Source: Paraprevotella xylaniphila YIT 11841 (lineage in GTDB: Bacteria; Bacteroidota; Bacteroidia; Bacteroidales; Bacteroidaceae). From it: a stretch of 64,000 bases of DNA. Position numbers and translations under genes: made by a program. Each line of letters starts with the position of its first letter. Position 1 is the first letter of the stretch. Of this stretch, positions 57,004 through 64,000 are shown piece by piece. Below the pieces are notes generated by a model. It saw nothing but the letters and a program-made list of their open reading frames with translations. It had not been told where the DNA came from and searched no databases. Where the stretch lies: the NCBI RefSeq assembly GCF_000205165.1, contig NZ_GL883846.1:1-64000 (forward strand). Reading direction: 5' to 3'.

Positions 57004-57918
57004 TTAAATTTTTATGAGAAGATTTTCCCTTGCAAGGATTGTCGGTTCAAATATGCTTTGGGCTTCTTTCAGGAGTTGGCTTTCGTCTTCGTACCGTGCC
57101 GAAAAATGACCGATACAGAGCTTTTTGACTTGGCTGTCCCGTGCGAGTGTGGCTGCCTGTAGGGCCGTGGTATGGAATGTTTCTTTTGCCCTTGCCAGGT
57201 CATCGTGCGAGAACGTGGCTTCATGAAATAATAAATCTGCTTTTTGGATATATTGGGCAAGTTCCGGTAGATAGCACGTATCCGAGCAATAGGCGAAAGA
57301 GCGTGGAGGGTCCGATGGTTCGGTAAGCCGGTGGTTGGGGACGAGTGTGCCGTCTTCCGTAGTCCAGTCCATTCCGTTTTTGATGTTATTGATTTCACAG
57401 ATCGGGATACGGTAGAAATCGATCATGTCTCGCCGGATGTGTGGCAGAGTGGCTTTCTCCTGAAACAGAAAACCGCAGCATTCAATACGGTGGCGCAGGG
57501 GGATGGAGTAAACGTAGACGGAGCGGTCTTCATGAATCAAAGTATGGCGCGAGGTATCTACGGGGTAGAACTCAACACGGAAATCTAACCCTTTACAAAA
57601 AAAGCTCAGCAGACTTTGCAATATGGGGCCGAATGCCGCCGGGGCATGTACGTATAGAGGCGCTGTACGCCCTAATAAGCCAAAAGTAGAGATGAGGCCT
57701 ATTAAACCGAAACAGTGGTCGCCGTGCAGGTGGGAGATGAATATATGGTTCAGCCGCGAGAATTTAAGCCGCGAACGCCTCAACTGCAGTTGTGCTCCTT
57801 CTCCGCAATCAATCATGTATAATTTTTCGCGGATGTTGATGACCTGTGACGTGGCGAAGTGCCGTGTGGTAGGTAGTGCAGACCCGCATCCCAAAATTGT
57901 CAATTCAAACTTTTCCAT
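57004..57918 (-). CDS. rnz: ribonuclease Z (tRNase Z)
   Basis: Metallo-beta-lactamase endonuclease that removes 3' trailers of tRNA precursors. The 304-residue protein shows the short-form tRNase Z hallmarks: TILGCGSALPTTRHFATSQV at the N-terminus, the zinc motif FISHLHGDHCFGL, an exosite region, a CSDTCYLPELAQYIQKADLL segment with metal Asp, and HEATFSHDDLARAKETFHTT followed by CIGHFSARYED with the final histidines. Single gene with its own -7 element (57944-57952). Confidence 0.95.
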   Translation of the reverse strand: MEKFELTILGCGSALPTTRHFATSQVINIREKLYMIDCGEGAQLQLRRSRLKFSRLNHIFISHLHGDHCFGLIGLISTFGLLGRTAPLYVHAPAAFGPILQSLLSFFCKGLDFRVEFYPVDTSRHTLIHEDRSVYVYSIPLRHRIECCGFLFQEKATLPHIRRDMIDFYRIPICEINNIKNGMDWTTEDGTLVPNHRLTEPSDPPRSFAYCSDTCYLPELAQYIQKADLLFHEATFSHDDLARAKETFHTTALQAATLARDSQVKKLCIGHFSARYEDESQLLKEAQSIFEPTILARENLLIKI

Positions 57919-57943
57919 GTCTTCCGGATATGAGTTTCATTGT

Positions 57944-57952
57944 ACAAAAATA
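57944..57952 (-). promoter_or_regulatory. rnz promoter, -7 element
   Basis: TATTTTTGT on the minus strand, 26 bases before the ATG. Confidence 0.6.
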
Positions 57953-57960
57953 CATAAAAA

Positions 57961-57987
57961 AGGGCGATGAGAAATAATCATCACCCT
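57961..57987 (-). terminator. terminator of rpsA
   Basis: AGGGCGATGA (57961-57970) pairs with TCATCACCCT (57978-57987), one A-C mismatch; on the minus strand a TTTTTT run follows. Confidence 0.8.
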
Positions 57988-58021
57988 TTCTTTCGTATTT
58001 TTTCCTATTTAGGAATGTGGC

Positions 58022-59815
58022 TTATTCGCCTTTTTCCATTTGGGCTTTCAATGCAGCCAATGCGTCGATGTCACCCAAGGTGGTAGCAGCTGCTTGGTTT
58101 TGAATCACCGGAGTTTCTTCTTTTTTCGTACCTTTCTTGGCGCTGTTAGTTGTTTTTTTGGCTTCTTTAGCTTCAGCGCGCTGTGCATCTTCGTAGATAC
58201 GGCTGTGAGACAAGATGATACGTTTGCTTTCCTTGTTAAACTCAATTACCTTGAACTGCAATTTTTCGTTCAGTTGAGCCTGGCTGCCGTCTTCCTTCAC
58301 CAAATGTTTCGGAGTAGCAAAGCCTTCTACACCATATTCCAATTGGATTACAGCGCCTTTGTCCAACATCTCGACGATAGTACCTTCGTGAATAGAGTTC
58401 ACCGTGAATACGGTTTCAAACACATCCCAAGGATTCTCTTCAAGTTGCTTGTGACCCAAGCTCAAACGACGGTTTTCTTTGTCGATTTCCAATACCTGAA
58501 CCTCGATTTCTGCGCCAATCTGCGTAAATTCAGACGGATGCTTGATTTTCTTGGTCCAAGAAAGGTCGGAGATATGAATCAAACCGTCTACGCCTTCTTC
58601 TATCTCGACAAATACGCCGAAGTTCGTAAAGTTGCGTACTTTGGCCGTATGTTTGGAACCTACGGGGTATTTCTCTTCAATGTTTTCCCAAGGGTCGGCT
58701 TTCAGCTGTTTGATGCCCAAAGACATCTTACGTTCTTCACGATCCAAAGTCAGAATGACAGCTTCTACTTCGTCGCCCACTTTCATGAAGTCCTGTGCAG
58801 AACGCAAGTGTTGGCTCCAAGACATTTCCGATACGTGGATCAAACCTTCTACGCCCGGAGCGATTTCGATAAATGCACCGTAATCGGCCATCACGACAAC
58901 TTTGCCTTTTACTTTGTCACCTACTTTCAAGTTCGGATCCAAAGCGTCCCAAGGATGCGGAGTCAGCTGTTTCAGACCCAATGCGATACGCTTCTTCTCG
59001 TCGTCGAAGTCAAGGATAACCACATTGATCTTCTGGTCAAGCTGTACCACTTCTTTCGGATCGCTCACGCGTCCCCAAGAGAGGTCGGTGATGTGGATCA
59101 GACCGTCTACGCCGCCCAAGTCGATGAAGACGCCGTAAGAGGTGATATTCTTAACGGTACCCTCAAGTACCTGTCCTTTTTCAAGCTTGCTGATGATTTC
59201 TTTTTTCTGTTGTTCCAATTCGGCTTCGATAAGAGCCTTGTGCGAAACAACGACATTCTTGAATTCCTGGTTGATTTTAACGACCTTGAATTCCATAGTC
59301 TTTCCTACGAATACATCGTAGTCGCGGATGGGTTTCACGTCGATTTGTGAACCCGGCAAGAATGCTTCAATGCCGAATACGTCCACAATCATGCCACCTT
59401 TCGTACGGCATTTGATGTAACCCTTGATGATCTCTTCATTTTCGAGGGCTTCGTTCACACGATCCCAGGAACGGGTAGCGCGTGCCTTCTTGTGAGAAAG
59501 GATGAGCTGTCCTTTCTTGTCCTCTTGGTTCTCGATGTAAACCTCGACTTTGTCTCCGACTTTCAAATCGGGATTGTAGCGGAATTCGCTCATCGGGATG
59601 ATGCCGTCTGACTTGAAGCCGATGTTCACCACCACTTCACGCTTGTTCATCGCGATAACCGTACCGTCAACCACTTCGTGGTCATTTACTTTGTTTAAAG
59701 AGCCTTCGTAGGCCTTTTCCTGAGCTTCGCGGCTCTCGTTCACCAGAGTGTCACCGCTTTCATAAGCATTCCAGTCGAAGTCTGCCAACGGTGCTACGTT
59801 CTTTAATTCTGCCAT
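58022..59815 (-). CDS. rpsA: 30S ribosomal protein S1
   Basis: Binds mRNA at the small subunit during initiation. The 597-residue protein carries six S1 (OB-fold) repeats; repeats 3 to 6 are the most alike, each with a V-x-G-V-x-x-x-x-x-x-G-x-F-V/I-x-x core such as GTVKNITSYGVFIDLGGVDG, AKVRNFTNFGVFVEIEEGVD and VVMADYGAFIEIAPGVEGLI followed by IHVSDLSW. The C-terminal tail (AKKTTNSAKKGTKKEETPVI) is a lysine-rich extension common in Bacteroidales. In this phylum, which uses few Shine-Dalgarno sites, S1 and A-rich leaders matter for initiation. Promoter at 59876-59884. Confidence 0.97.
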   Translation of the reverse strand: MAELKNVAPLADFDWNAYESGDTLVNESREAQEKAYEGSLNKVNDHEVVDGTVIAMNKREVVVNIGFKSDGIIPMSEFRYNPDLKVGDKVEVYIENQEDKKGQLILSHKKARATRSWDRVNEALENEEIIKGYIKCRTKGGMIVDVFGIEAFLPGSQIDVKPIRDYDVFVGKTMEFKVVKINQEFKNVVVSHKALIEAELEQQKKEIISKLEKGQVLEGTVKNITSYGVFIDLGGVDGLIHITDLSWGRVSDPKEVVQLDQKINVVILDFDDEKKRIALGLKQLTPHPWDALDPNLKVGDKVKGKVVVMADYGAFIEIAPGVEGLIHVSEMSWSQHLRSAQDFMKVGDEVEAVILTLDREERKMSLGIKQLKADPWENIEEKYPVGSKHTAKVRNFTNFGVFVEIEEGVDGLIHISDLSWTKKIKHPSEFTQIGAEIEVQVLEIDKENRRLSLGHKQLEENPWDVFETVFTVNSIHEGTIVEMLDKGAVIQLEYGVEGFATPKHLVKEDGSQAQLNEKLQFKVIEFNKESKRIILSHSRIYEDAQRAEAKEAKKTTNSAKKGTKKEETPVIQNQAAATTLGDIDALAALKAQMEKGE

Positions 59816-59875
59816 TTAATTAATTGAAAATAATAAAATTAATAATGTTAGACATTATGTTGTATATAATCGGGC

Positions 59876-59884
59876 GCAAAGTTA
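59876..59884 (-). promoter_or_regulatory. rpsA promoter, -7 element
   Basis: TAACTTTGC on the minus strand, 61 bases before the ATG, with an A/T-rich leader. Confidence 0.7.
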
Positions 59885-59949
59885 CAATAAAAGGTATAAA
59901 TATGCAATTAAAAAGGCAAGAAAATGAATGTATTTCTTGTTTTTGTTTG

Positions 59950-59958
59950 TATCTTTGC
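59950..59958 (+). promoter_or_regulatory. pfkA promoter, -7 element
   Basis: TATCTTTGC, 24 bases before the pfkA ATG; divergent from the rpsA promoter. Confidence 0.7.
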
Positions 59959-59981
59959 AGCGTCATTTATAATCATCTAAC

Positions 59982-60959
59982 ATGGGAAAGATTAATTGTA
60001 TAGGTATTTTGACTTCCGGAGGAGATGCTCCCGGAATGAATGCCGCTATCCGCGCTGTTACGCGTGCCGGGATAGCAGCGGGTTTGAAGGTAAAAGGTAT
60101 ATATCGTGGTTATGAAGGATTGATTAACAACGAAATTCAGGAATTTACGACAGAGAATGTGAGCAATATCATCCAGAGGGGAGGAACGATTCTGAAAACG
60201 GCTCGCAGCAAGGAATTCCTTACGCCGGAGGGGCGTAAAAAGGCTTATGACAACATGGTGGAACAGGGTATTGATGCCTTGATTATCATAGGGGGTAACG
60301 GTTCGCTTGAAGGTGCACGCATTTTTGCTGAGGAGTTCGATGTGCCCTGTATCGGTCTGCCCGGCACCATCGACAATGACCTGAGCGGGACGGATTCCAC
60401 TATCGGTTACGACACGACGTTGAATACCATTGTGCAGTGTGTAGACAAGATTCGTGATACCGCGACTTCGCACGAACGTATATTCTTCATCGAAGTGATG
60501 GGGCGCGATGCCGGTTTCCTGGCGCAGAACAGTGCGATAGCTAGCGGGGCGGAAGCTGCCATCATTCCCGAAGACTCTTCCAATGCCGACCAGTTGGAAC
60601 AGTTCATCAGCCGGGGTATTCGCAAGAGCAAGAGTTCCAGTATGGTTATCGTGTCCGAAAGTCCCAAGTGCGGTGCCATGTATTATGCCGACCGGGTGAA
60701 GAAAGAATATCCCGAGTTCGACGTGCGCGTGTCTATTCTCGGGCATTTGCAGCGTGGCGGTTCTCCGAGTGCTTACGACCGTATTTTGGCTTCCCGTTTG
60801 GGGGTAGGCGCCATTACGGCTTTGCGCGAAGGGCAGCGTAACGTGATGATCGGCATCAAGAATGATGAAGTGGTGTACGTACCGTTCTGCAATGCCATCA
60901 AGAGCGACAAGCCGGTGAAGAAAGAGTTGATAAATGTATTGGGGATTTTGTCCATTTAA
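59982..60959 (+). CDS. pfkA: ATP-dependent 6-phosphofructokinase
   Basis: Phosphorylates fructose 6-phosphate, the committed step of glycolysis. The 325-residue group I enzyme has [20 protein letters not shown], the ATP-binding [12 protein letters not shown], the catalytic [18 protein letters not shown] with the reactive Asp, and [16 protein letters not shown] for substrate and effector contacts. Glycine follows the GGNGS stretch where ATP-dependent enzymes have it, in contrast to the Asp of PPi-dependent types, so ATP is the probable donor. Divergent from rpsA. Confidence 0.96.
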   Translation: MGKINCIGILTSGGDAPGMNAAIRAVTRAGIAAGLKVKGIYRGYEGLINNEIQEFTTENVSNIIQRGGTILKTARSKEFLTPEGRKKAYDNMVEQGIDALIIIGGNGSLEGARIFAEEFDVPCIGLPGTIDNDLSGTDSTIGYDTTLNTIVQCVDKIRDTATSHERIFFIEVMGRDAGFLAQNSAIASGAEAAIIPEDSSNADQLEQFISRGIRKSKSSSMVIVSESPKCGAMYYADRVKKEYPEFDVRVSILGHLQRGGSPSAYDRILASRLGVGAITALREGQRNVMIGIKNDEVVYVPFCNAIKSDKPVKKELINVLGILSI

Positions 60960-60990
60960 GGAACGGGCAAAGCCATATTATAAAAAAGTG

Positions 60991-61026
60991 TAACGGGAGC
61001 GAGGTCGGCAAGACTGGCTCCCGTTA
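60991..61026. terminator. bidirectional terminator between pfkA and the beta-helix gene
   Basis: TAACGGGAGC (60991-61000) and GCTCCCGTTA (61017-61026) form a perfect 10-bp stem; T- or A-rich sequence flanks it on both sides. Confidence 0.85.
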
Positions 61027-61040
61027 TTCTTTTGAAAGGC

Positions 61041-62573
61041 TCATTCTTCTTTCATCATTTCAAAAAAGCGGTGGATGGTGTCCCGGTTCACCGCTTTCAG
61101 TACGGCAGAGCCGTCACCGATAATTACCGTGTCGAAGAGAAAAGACAAACTGTTGAAGCCGGATGGGTCTTTGCTGATGCACTGGTTGTAATAGTCCGAT
61201 GCGTTTCTGCCGTTCGGGTCTTCGGGACGGCCTTTTATGTTGCCTAAGTAATAGTTCCCGTCGAACGTGTTACGGGTGGAGCGGTTCAGGCGGATTTCTG
61301 ATTCCTGCGGGACGAAGAATACATTTTCCCGGAACACGGTAGAGTCCGCATAGCCGTCCCATGAATCGGACGTGATGATACTGCGGTCGATGAACGGCTC
61401 CGTTTTGGGGTTGACATGCAAGAGGTTCCGTTGTACCAATGTGTTTTTGCAAGGACCGGCAATGTGGATGTTGGCCGAGAATATTCCGCTACGGGTCGCA
61501 CGCGGGCGGATAGCGTCATTGATGCTCACATTATATTGCACCGCGCTGCCTTGGTTGCCTGCACCGTGGTACGTGCCTGAATTGCAAATCAGGACCAGTC
61601 CGCCGTCGTTGTCGTGGCTATAGTTGTATTGTATGGTCGTGTTGCGGCAGTTGTAATCCGAGTCGAATCCTTGTGCGTCCCATGGGGCCTTATGGTCGCT
61701 CACTTCGTTGAACTGCATCACGGTGTTGTCGCAACTCCAAGGCCAAAAGCCTGCGGCGGCCTCGCTGTGGGGCAATGTGCCCGGGCAGTTGCGCATCAGG
61801 TTGTATTCTATCAAGGCCCCGTCGCATCCGATGGGGACGATGCCGTCGCCCGGGACTTCCTCTATCAGGTTTTTGCGTATGACGGTACGCGTGTTGGGAT
61901 GCCAATGTTCGCGGTCGCTGTAACCGGACCAGATGATGCCGTTCCGCTCGCACCTCCGGATGATGCAGTCTTCCACCCGTAATCCGTCGAACGTGGAGGG
62001 CGTGTCTTTACCCCGGTTGACGATGAGTATGCCCGAACCTCCCCCTTTCTGTTTGATCAGGCTGCCGTTCACGTCGTGGATATGGAGTGCCCGGAGCACG
62101 ATGTCGTGCGACACGCCATAATCTTCGCAGAGCACTTTCACGCCCGTGCGGTTCGCCATCCTTTGCTTTCCGGTGTTCACGACCTCCAGATTCTCTAAAG
62201 TGAGATAGTCTGAATTGCGCACCAAGACCGTGTACAGCGACGAGTCCGGGGCTTGGATGCAAGGTTTCCTGCCTGTGCCGTAAGCACCGATTACGACCGG
62301 ACGGCCTGCCACCCCCTCGGCCGACACTTCCAACAGCCCGTTGAATGATGAGTTCCTGCGCAATAATAAGGAATCGCCGGCATTCAGTTGTATTTCTTTC
62401 GTCCGCGACAGGCTTTTCCAAGCCGTCTTTTCGCTCTTTCCGTCGGCGCGGTCATCACCGTTTTGCGCGTCTACGTAATAGTTTTGTCCCCCACGTGGTT
62501 TGGACTTGGCATGGGAGGGGACGGAAATGTTTCCGGCCACTCCCAAGAAGATAAGAAGGAATAAAGTTCTCAT
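61041..62573 (-). CDS. secreted right-handed parallel beta-helix protein
   Basis: A 510-residue exported protein (signal peptide MRTLFLLIFLGVAGNISVPS to HA). It opens with YYVDAQNGDDRADGKSEKTA, typical of DUF1565-like and polysaccharide lyase-type beta-helix proteins, and then shows about ten coils, for example YLTLENLEVVNTG, GLRVEDCIIRRCERNGIIWS and LIEYNLMRNCPGT. Such folds bind or cleave acidic polysaccharides; no lyase or hydrolase active site could be fixed. It lies 38 bases after the DUF418 gene on the same strand and is probably read with it. Confidence 0.8.
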   Translation of the reverse strand: MRTLFLLIFLGVAGNISVPSHAKSKPRGGQNYYVDAQNGDDRADGKSEKTAWKSLSRTKEIQLNAGDSLLLRRNSSFNGLLEVSAEGVAGRPVVIGAYGTGRKPCIQAPDSSLYTVLVRNSDYLTLENLEVVNTGKQRMANRTGVKVLCEDYGVSHDIVLRALHIHDVNGSLIKQKGGGSGILIVNRGKDTPSTFDGLRVEDCIIRRCERNGIIWSGYSDREHWHPNTRTVIRKNLIEEVPGDGIVPIGCDGALIEYNLMRNCPGTLPHSEAAAGFWPWSCDNTVMQFNEVSDHKAPWDAQGFDSDYNCRNTTIQYNYSHDNDGGLVLICNSGTYHGAGNQGSAVQYNVSINDAIRPRATRSGIFSANIHIAGPCKNTLVQRNLLHVNPKTEPFIDRSIITSDSWDGYADSTVFRENVFFVPQESEIRLNRSTRNTFDGNYYLGNIKGRPEDPNGRNASDYYNQCISKDPSGFNSLSFLFDTVIIGDGSAVLKAVNRDTIHRFFEMMKEE

Positions 62574-62611
62574 TATATGATAAGGTTAAGGAACATTCGT
62601 AACCATACGGG

Positions 62612-63784
62612 TCATTTCAGCCATGTGGCCCGTTTCCACACATATTCCAACGGGCCGTGGTCGTGGTGTTTCATCCACCATTTGCAGAAAGAGAATTGCA
62701 GGACGAAGAACGCCATTCCGGCCAACAGGCTGGCCGTAATGCCCAAATCGTCGTGCAAGGAAAAGCCCCAGTTGTAATAAAGCATGGCTCCGGCAATGCT
62801 TTGGGTGATGTAGTTCGTCAGGCTCATCTTGCCGTATGGGATGATTTTGCTCATGAACGCTTGCATCCGGGTGCGGTAAAAGGCCATGAGCCCGCCCGAA
62901 ACCAGTACCAACATGAAAGCGAATTTATACAAAGAGCTTACCACAAGGTTCAGCGGGGTCAATACGGACGGATTGCTGATGAAGTCGGGCAGCATGTTGC
63001 CAAGCCCGTATAGGGGGAAAAATGCGACCAAGGCTCCGCAGAGTATCTTGTTCCACACTTTCAGGTTTTCTTTCAGGAACAAGCCCCGTCTGCCGATGAG
63101 CAGCCCGAATAGGAACAAGGCCGCCGTCTGGAACACACGTCCGTTGTCCCAGGCCCAAGCCAGGCTAGCCAGTTGTCCCTCCCAAAGGTTCACGCGTACG
63201 GTTTCCCAAAACGTGCCGCCCTGTTGTACGGCGAAAGTTTGTGCCCACAAATGCCCGGTGGGTACGGCTGGAGTGACGAATGCCGGGTCGCAGGCCGCCC
63301 GGATGGCGTAGTATAAGGGTAGGGGTTGGATAAGCAGGACGCAGGCCAGTACCAGCAGCCATTTGTCTTTCAGGCGGCAGGTGAGCGGAAGGATGAAGCC
63401 CACTAAAGAGTAGAGCACCAATACCTCCGCCGTAAAGAACGAGGCGTTCAGGTTGCCGAAAAGGAAAAGCAGGAAGAGCCGCCAGCAAAACCGTCCCCTG
63501 AAGTCTTTTCCGCGCAGCCGCTGGTTGTCGTATTGGATGAAAAAGCTGAAACCGAAGAGCAATGCGAAAACGGCGTATGCTTTTCCGCCGAAGAGGAAGA
63601 ACATGCCGTCCCAGATGGCTTTGTCACTGAAGTCCAACCACTCGCTTTGTCCCGCAGTGTCGGGGTAGGAGTAGAAATTGAAATGTTCGATGGAGTGCAA
63701 CAGAATGATGCCCATTACGGCTATTCCGCGTAATACGTCAGCCACGTCCACGCGTGGATGTTTCGTCATGGTGGTGTTTTGCAT
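62612..63784 (-). CDS. DUF418 family membrane protein
   Basis: A 390-residue inner-membrane protein with about ten hydrophobic segments; the N-terminal VDVADVLRGIAVMGIILLHS motif and the C-terminal DUF418 block (GKMSLTNYITQSIAGAMLYY, then LQFSFCKWWMKHHDHGPLEY with the conserved W-x-x-x-H/G-P-x-E-x-x-W-R) are the family marks, shared with E. coli YeiB. The fold is related to acyltransferase-3 enzymes; activity is not established. ATG 63784 has an AAGGA ribosome site and lies downstream of the -7 element (63814-63822); the longer frame from 63817 would begin inside the promoter. Confidence 0.88.
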   Translation of the reverse strand: MQNTTMTKHPRVDVADVLRGIAVMGIILLHSIEHFNFYSYPDTAGQSEWLDFSDKAIWDGMFFLFGGKAYAVFALLFGFSFFIQYDNQRLRGKDFRGRFCWRLFLLFLFGNLNASFFTAEVLVLYSLVGFILPLTCRLKDKWLLVLACVLLIQPLPLYYAIRAACDPAFVTPAVPTGHLWAQTFAVQQGGTFWETVRVNLWEGQLASLAWAWDNGRVFQTAALFLFGLLIGRRGLFLKENLKVWNKILCGALVAFFPLYGLGNMLPDFISNPSVLTPLNLVVSSLYKFAFMLVLVSGGLMAFYRTRMQAFMSKIIPYGKMSLTNYITQSIAGAMLYYNWGFSLHDDLGITASLLAGMAFFVLQFSFCKWWMKHHDHGPLEYVWKRATWLK

Positions 63785-63813
63785 GTTTTTTTCCTTTTGT
63801 TTGTTTCGTGGTT

Positions 63814-63822
63814 GCAAAAATA
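63814..63822 (-). promoter_or_regulatory. DUF418 gene promoter, -7 element
   Basis: TATTTTTGC on the minus strand, 30 bases before ATG 63784. Confidence 0.67.
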
Positions 63823-63854
63823 GGGATTTTTTTCATCTATACCAACAAAAATTA

Positions 63855-63932
63855 TTCTGCGGAGATTTGAAAATCGTTTGCCGCAGATTGAAAAATCAGT
63901 CTCAGCCAAATGATTTTTCATTTGGCGCAGAA
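63855..63932. repeat. dispersed intergenic hairpin repeat, copy D (two hairpins)
   Basis: Two hairpins in a row: TCTGCGG (63856-63862) with CCGCAGA (63881-63887), and GCCAAATGA (63905-63913) with TCATTTGGC (63918-63926). The outer ends are TTCTGCG and GGCGCAGAA, as in copy C. It sits upstream of the DUF418 promoter; no gene is seen from 63823 to the window end. Confidence 0.68.
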
Positions 63933-64000
63933 CGATTTTGAAAATGTAAGTGGTTGGTTTTCAGGTGTGTTTGTAGGTGGAAAAATATTGATGAAAGTCA

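Noticed and set aside
58040-59350. 436-codon plus-strand open frame
   Set aside because: It is antisense to rpsA; the repeated S1 domains keep one reverse frame open. The translation is rich in Phe, His and Val without any recognisable domain.
59973-60746. 257-codon minus-strand open frame
   Set aside because: Antisense to pfkA and begins inside it without promoter or ribosome site.

Overview
This window reads as chromosomal DNA of a Bacteroidales bacterium, most likely Bacteroidaceae or a close relative. Nearly every intergenic start region carries the Bacteroidetes sigma-ABfr -7 element (TAnnTTTG) rather than TATAAT, strong Shine-Dalgarno sequences are rare, and the gene content (ilv operon with an embedded acyl-ACP thioesterase, CoaX/LptC/CorC/PpiD cluster, K+-dependent membrane pyrophosphatase, HAE1-type RND pump, DUF4105 protein, ECF sigma with a small membrane anti-sigma) is typical of the order. 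I cannot name the species. No tRNA, rRNA, CRISPR array, integrase or transposase was recognised.

Layout. 1-1300: a DUF1703-type AAA ATPase running off the left edge and a small frameshifted gene. 1548-7685: branched-chain amino acid operon ilvD-ilvB-ilvN-thioesterase-ilvC, closed by an 18-bp perfect terminator hairpin. 7699-11093: a TlpA-like lipid-facing or periplasmic thioredoxin and a CPA1 Na+/H+ antiporter. 11101-17386: minus-strand envelope cluster coaX, outer-membrane barrel, lptC, corC-like, ppiD-like. 17480-23760: DUF4105 protein, a degenerate AlkP-superfamily protein, secA. 23758-27267: a TetR regulator divergent from an operon of two related lipoproteins around a barrel-like protein, with a 22-bp palindrome over the operon promoter, then an acidic cytosolic protein. 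27268-28065: gene-free, with a dispersed repeat. 28066-33122: hppA and valS. 33264-35571: a secreted papain-fold cysteine protease with two duplicated lipoproteins. 35827-39249: a voltage-gated-type K+ channel, a twice-frameshifted JAMM-like lipoprotein gene and two paralogous secreted proteins. 39312-46514: an RND pump whose inner-membrane and outer-membrane parts are one 1489-residue reading frame, its adaptor, and a MATE exporter. 46506-48874: LysR regulator, a two-part ThrE-type exporter and a 54-residue membrane protein. 49069-53474: mazG, a DUF1593 lipoprotein, an SLC13 permease. 53548-56947: an envelope-stress-like cassette (small sorting-domain-like protein, L,D-transpeptidase, ECF sigma, anti-sigma, Spy-like protein). 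57004-63822: RNase Z, rpsA, pfkA, a parallel beta-helix protein and a DUF418 membrane protein.

Points of most interest: the single-chain RND/OMF fusion with an internal lipobox; the cysteine protease with duplicated lipoproteins showing recent sequence homogenisation; a family of hairpin-forming intergenic repeats at four places; the palindrome that probably is the TetR operator; an AlkP-fold protein that seems to have lost its metal ligands; and two loci broken by single-base frameshifts. Promoter positions also correct several start codons that a longest-frame reading would place upstream of or inside the promoter.
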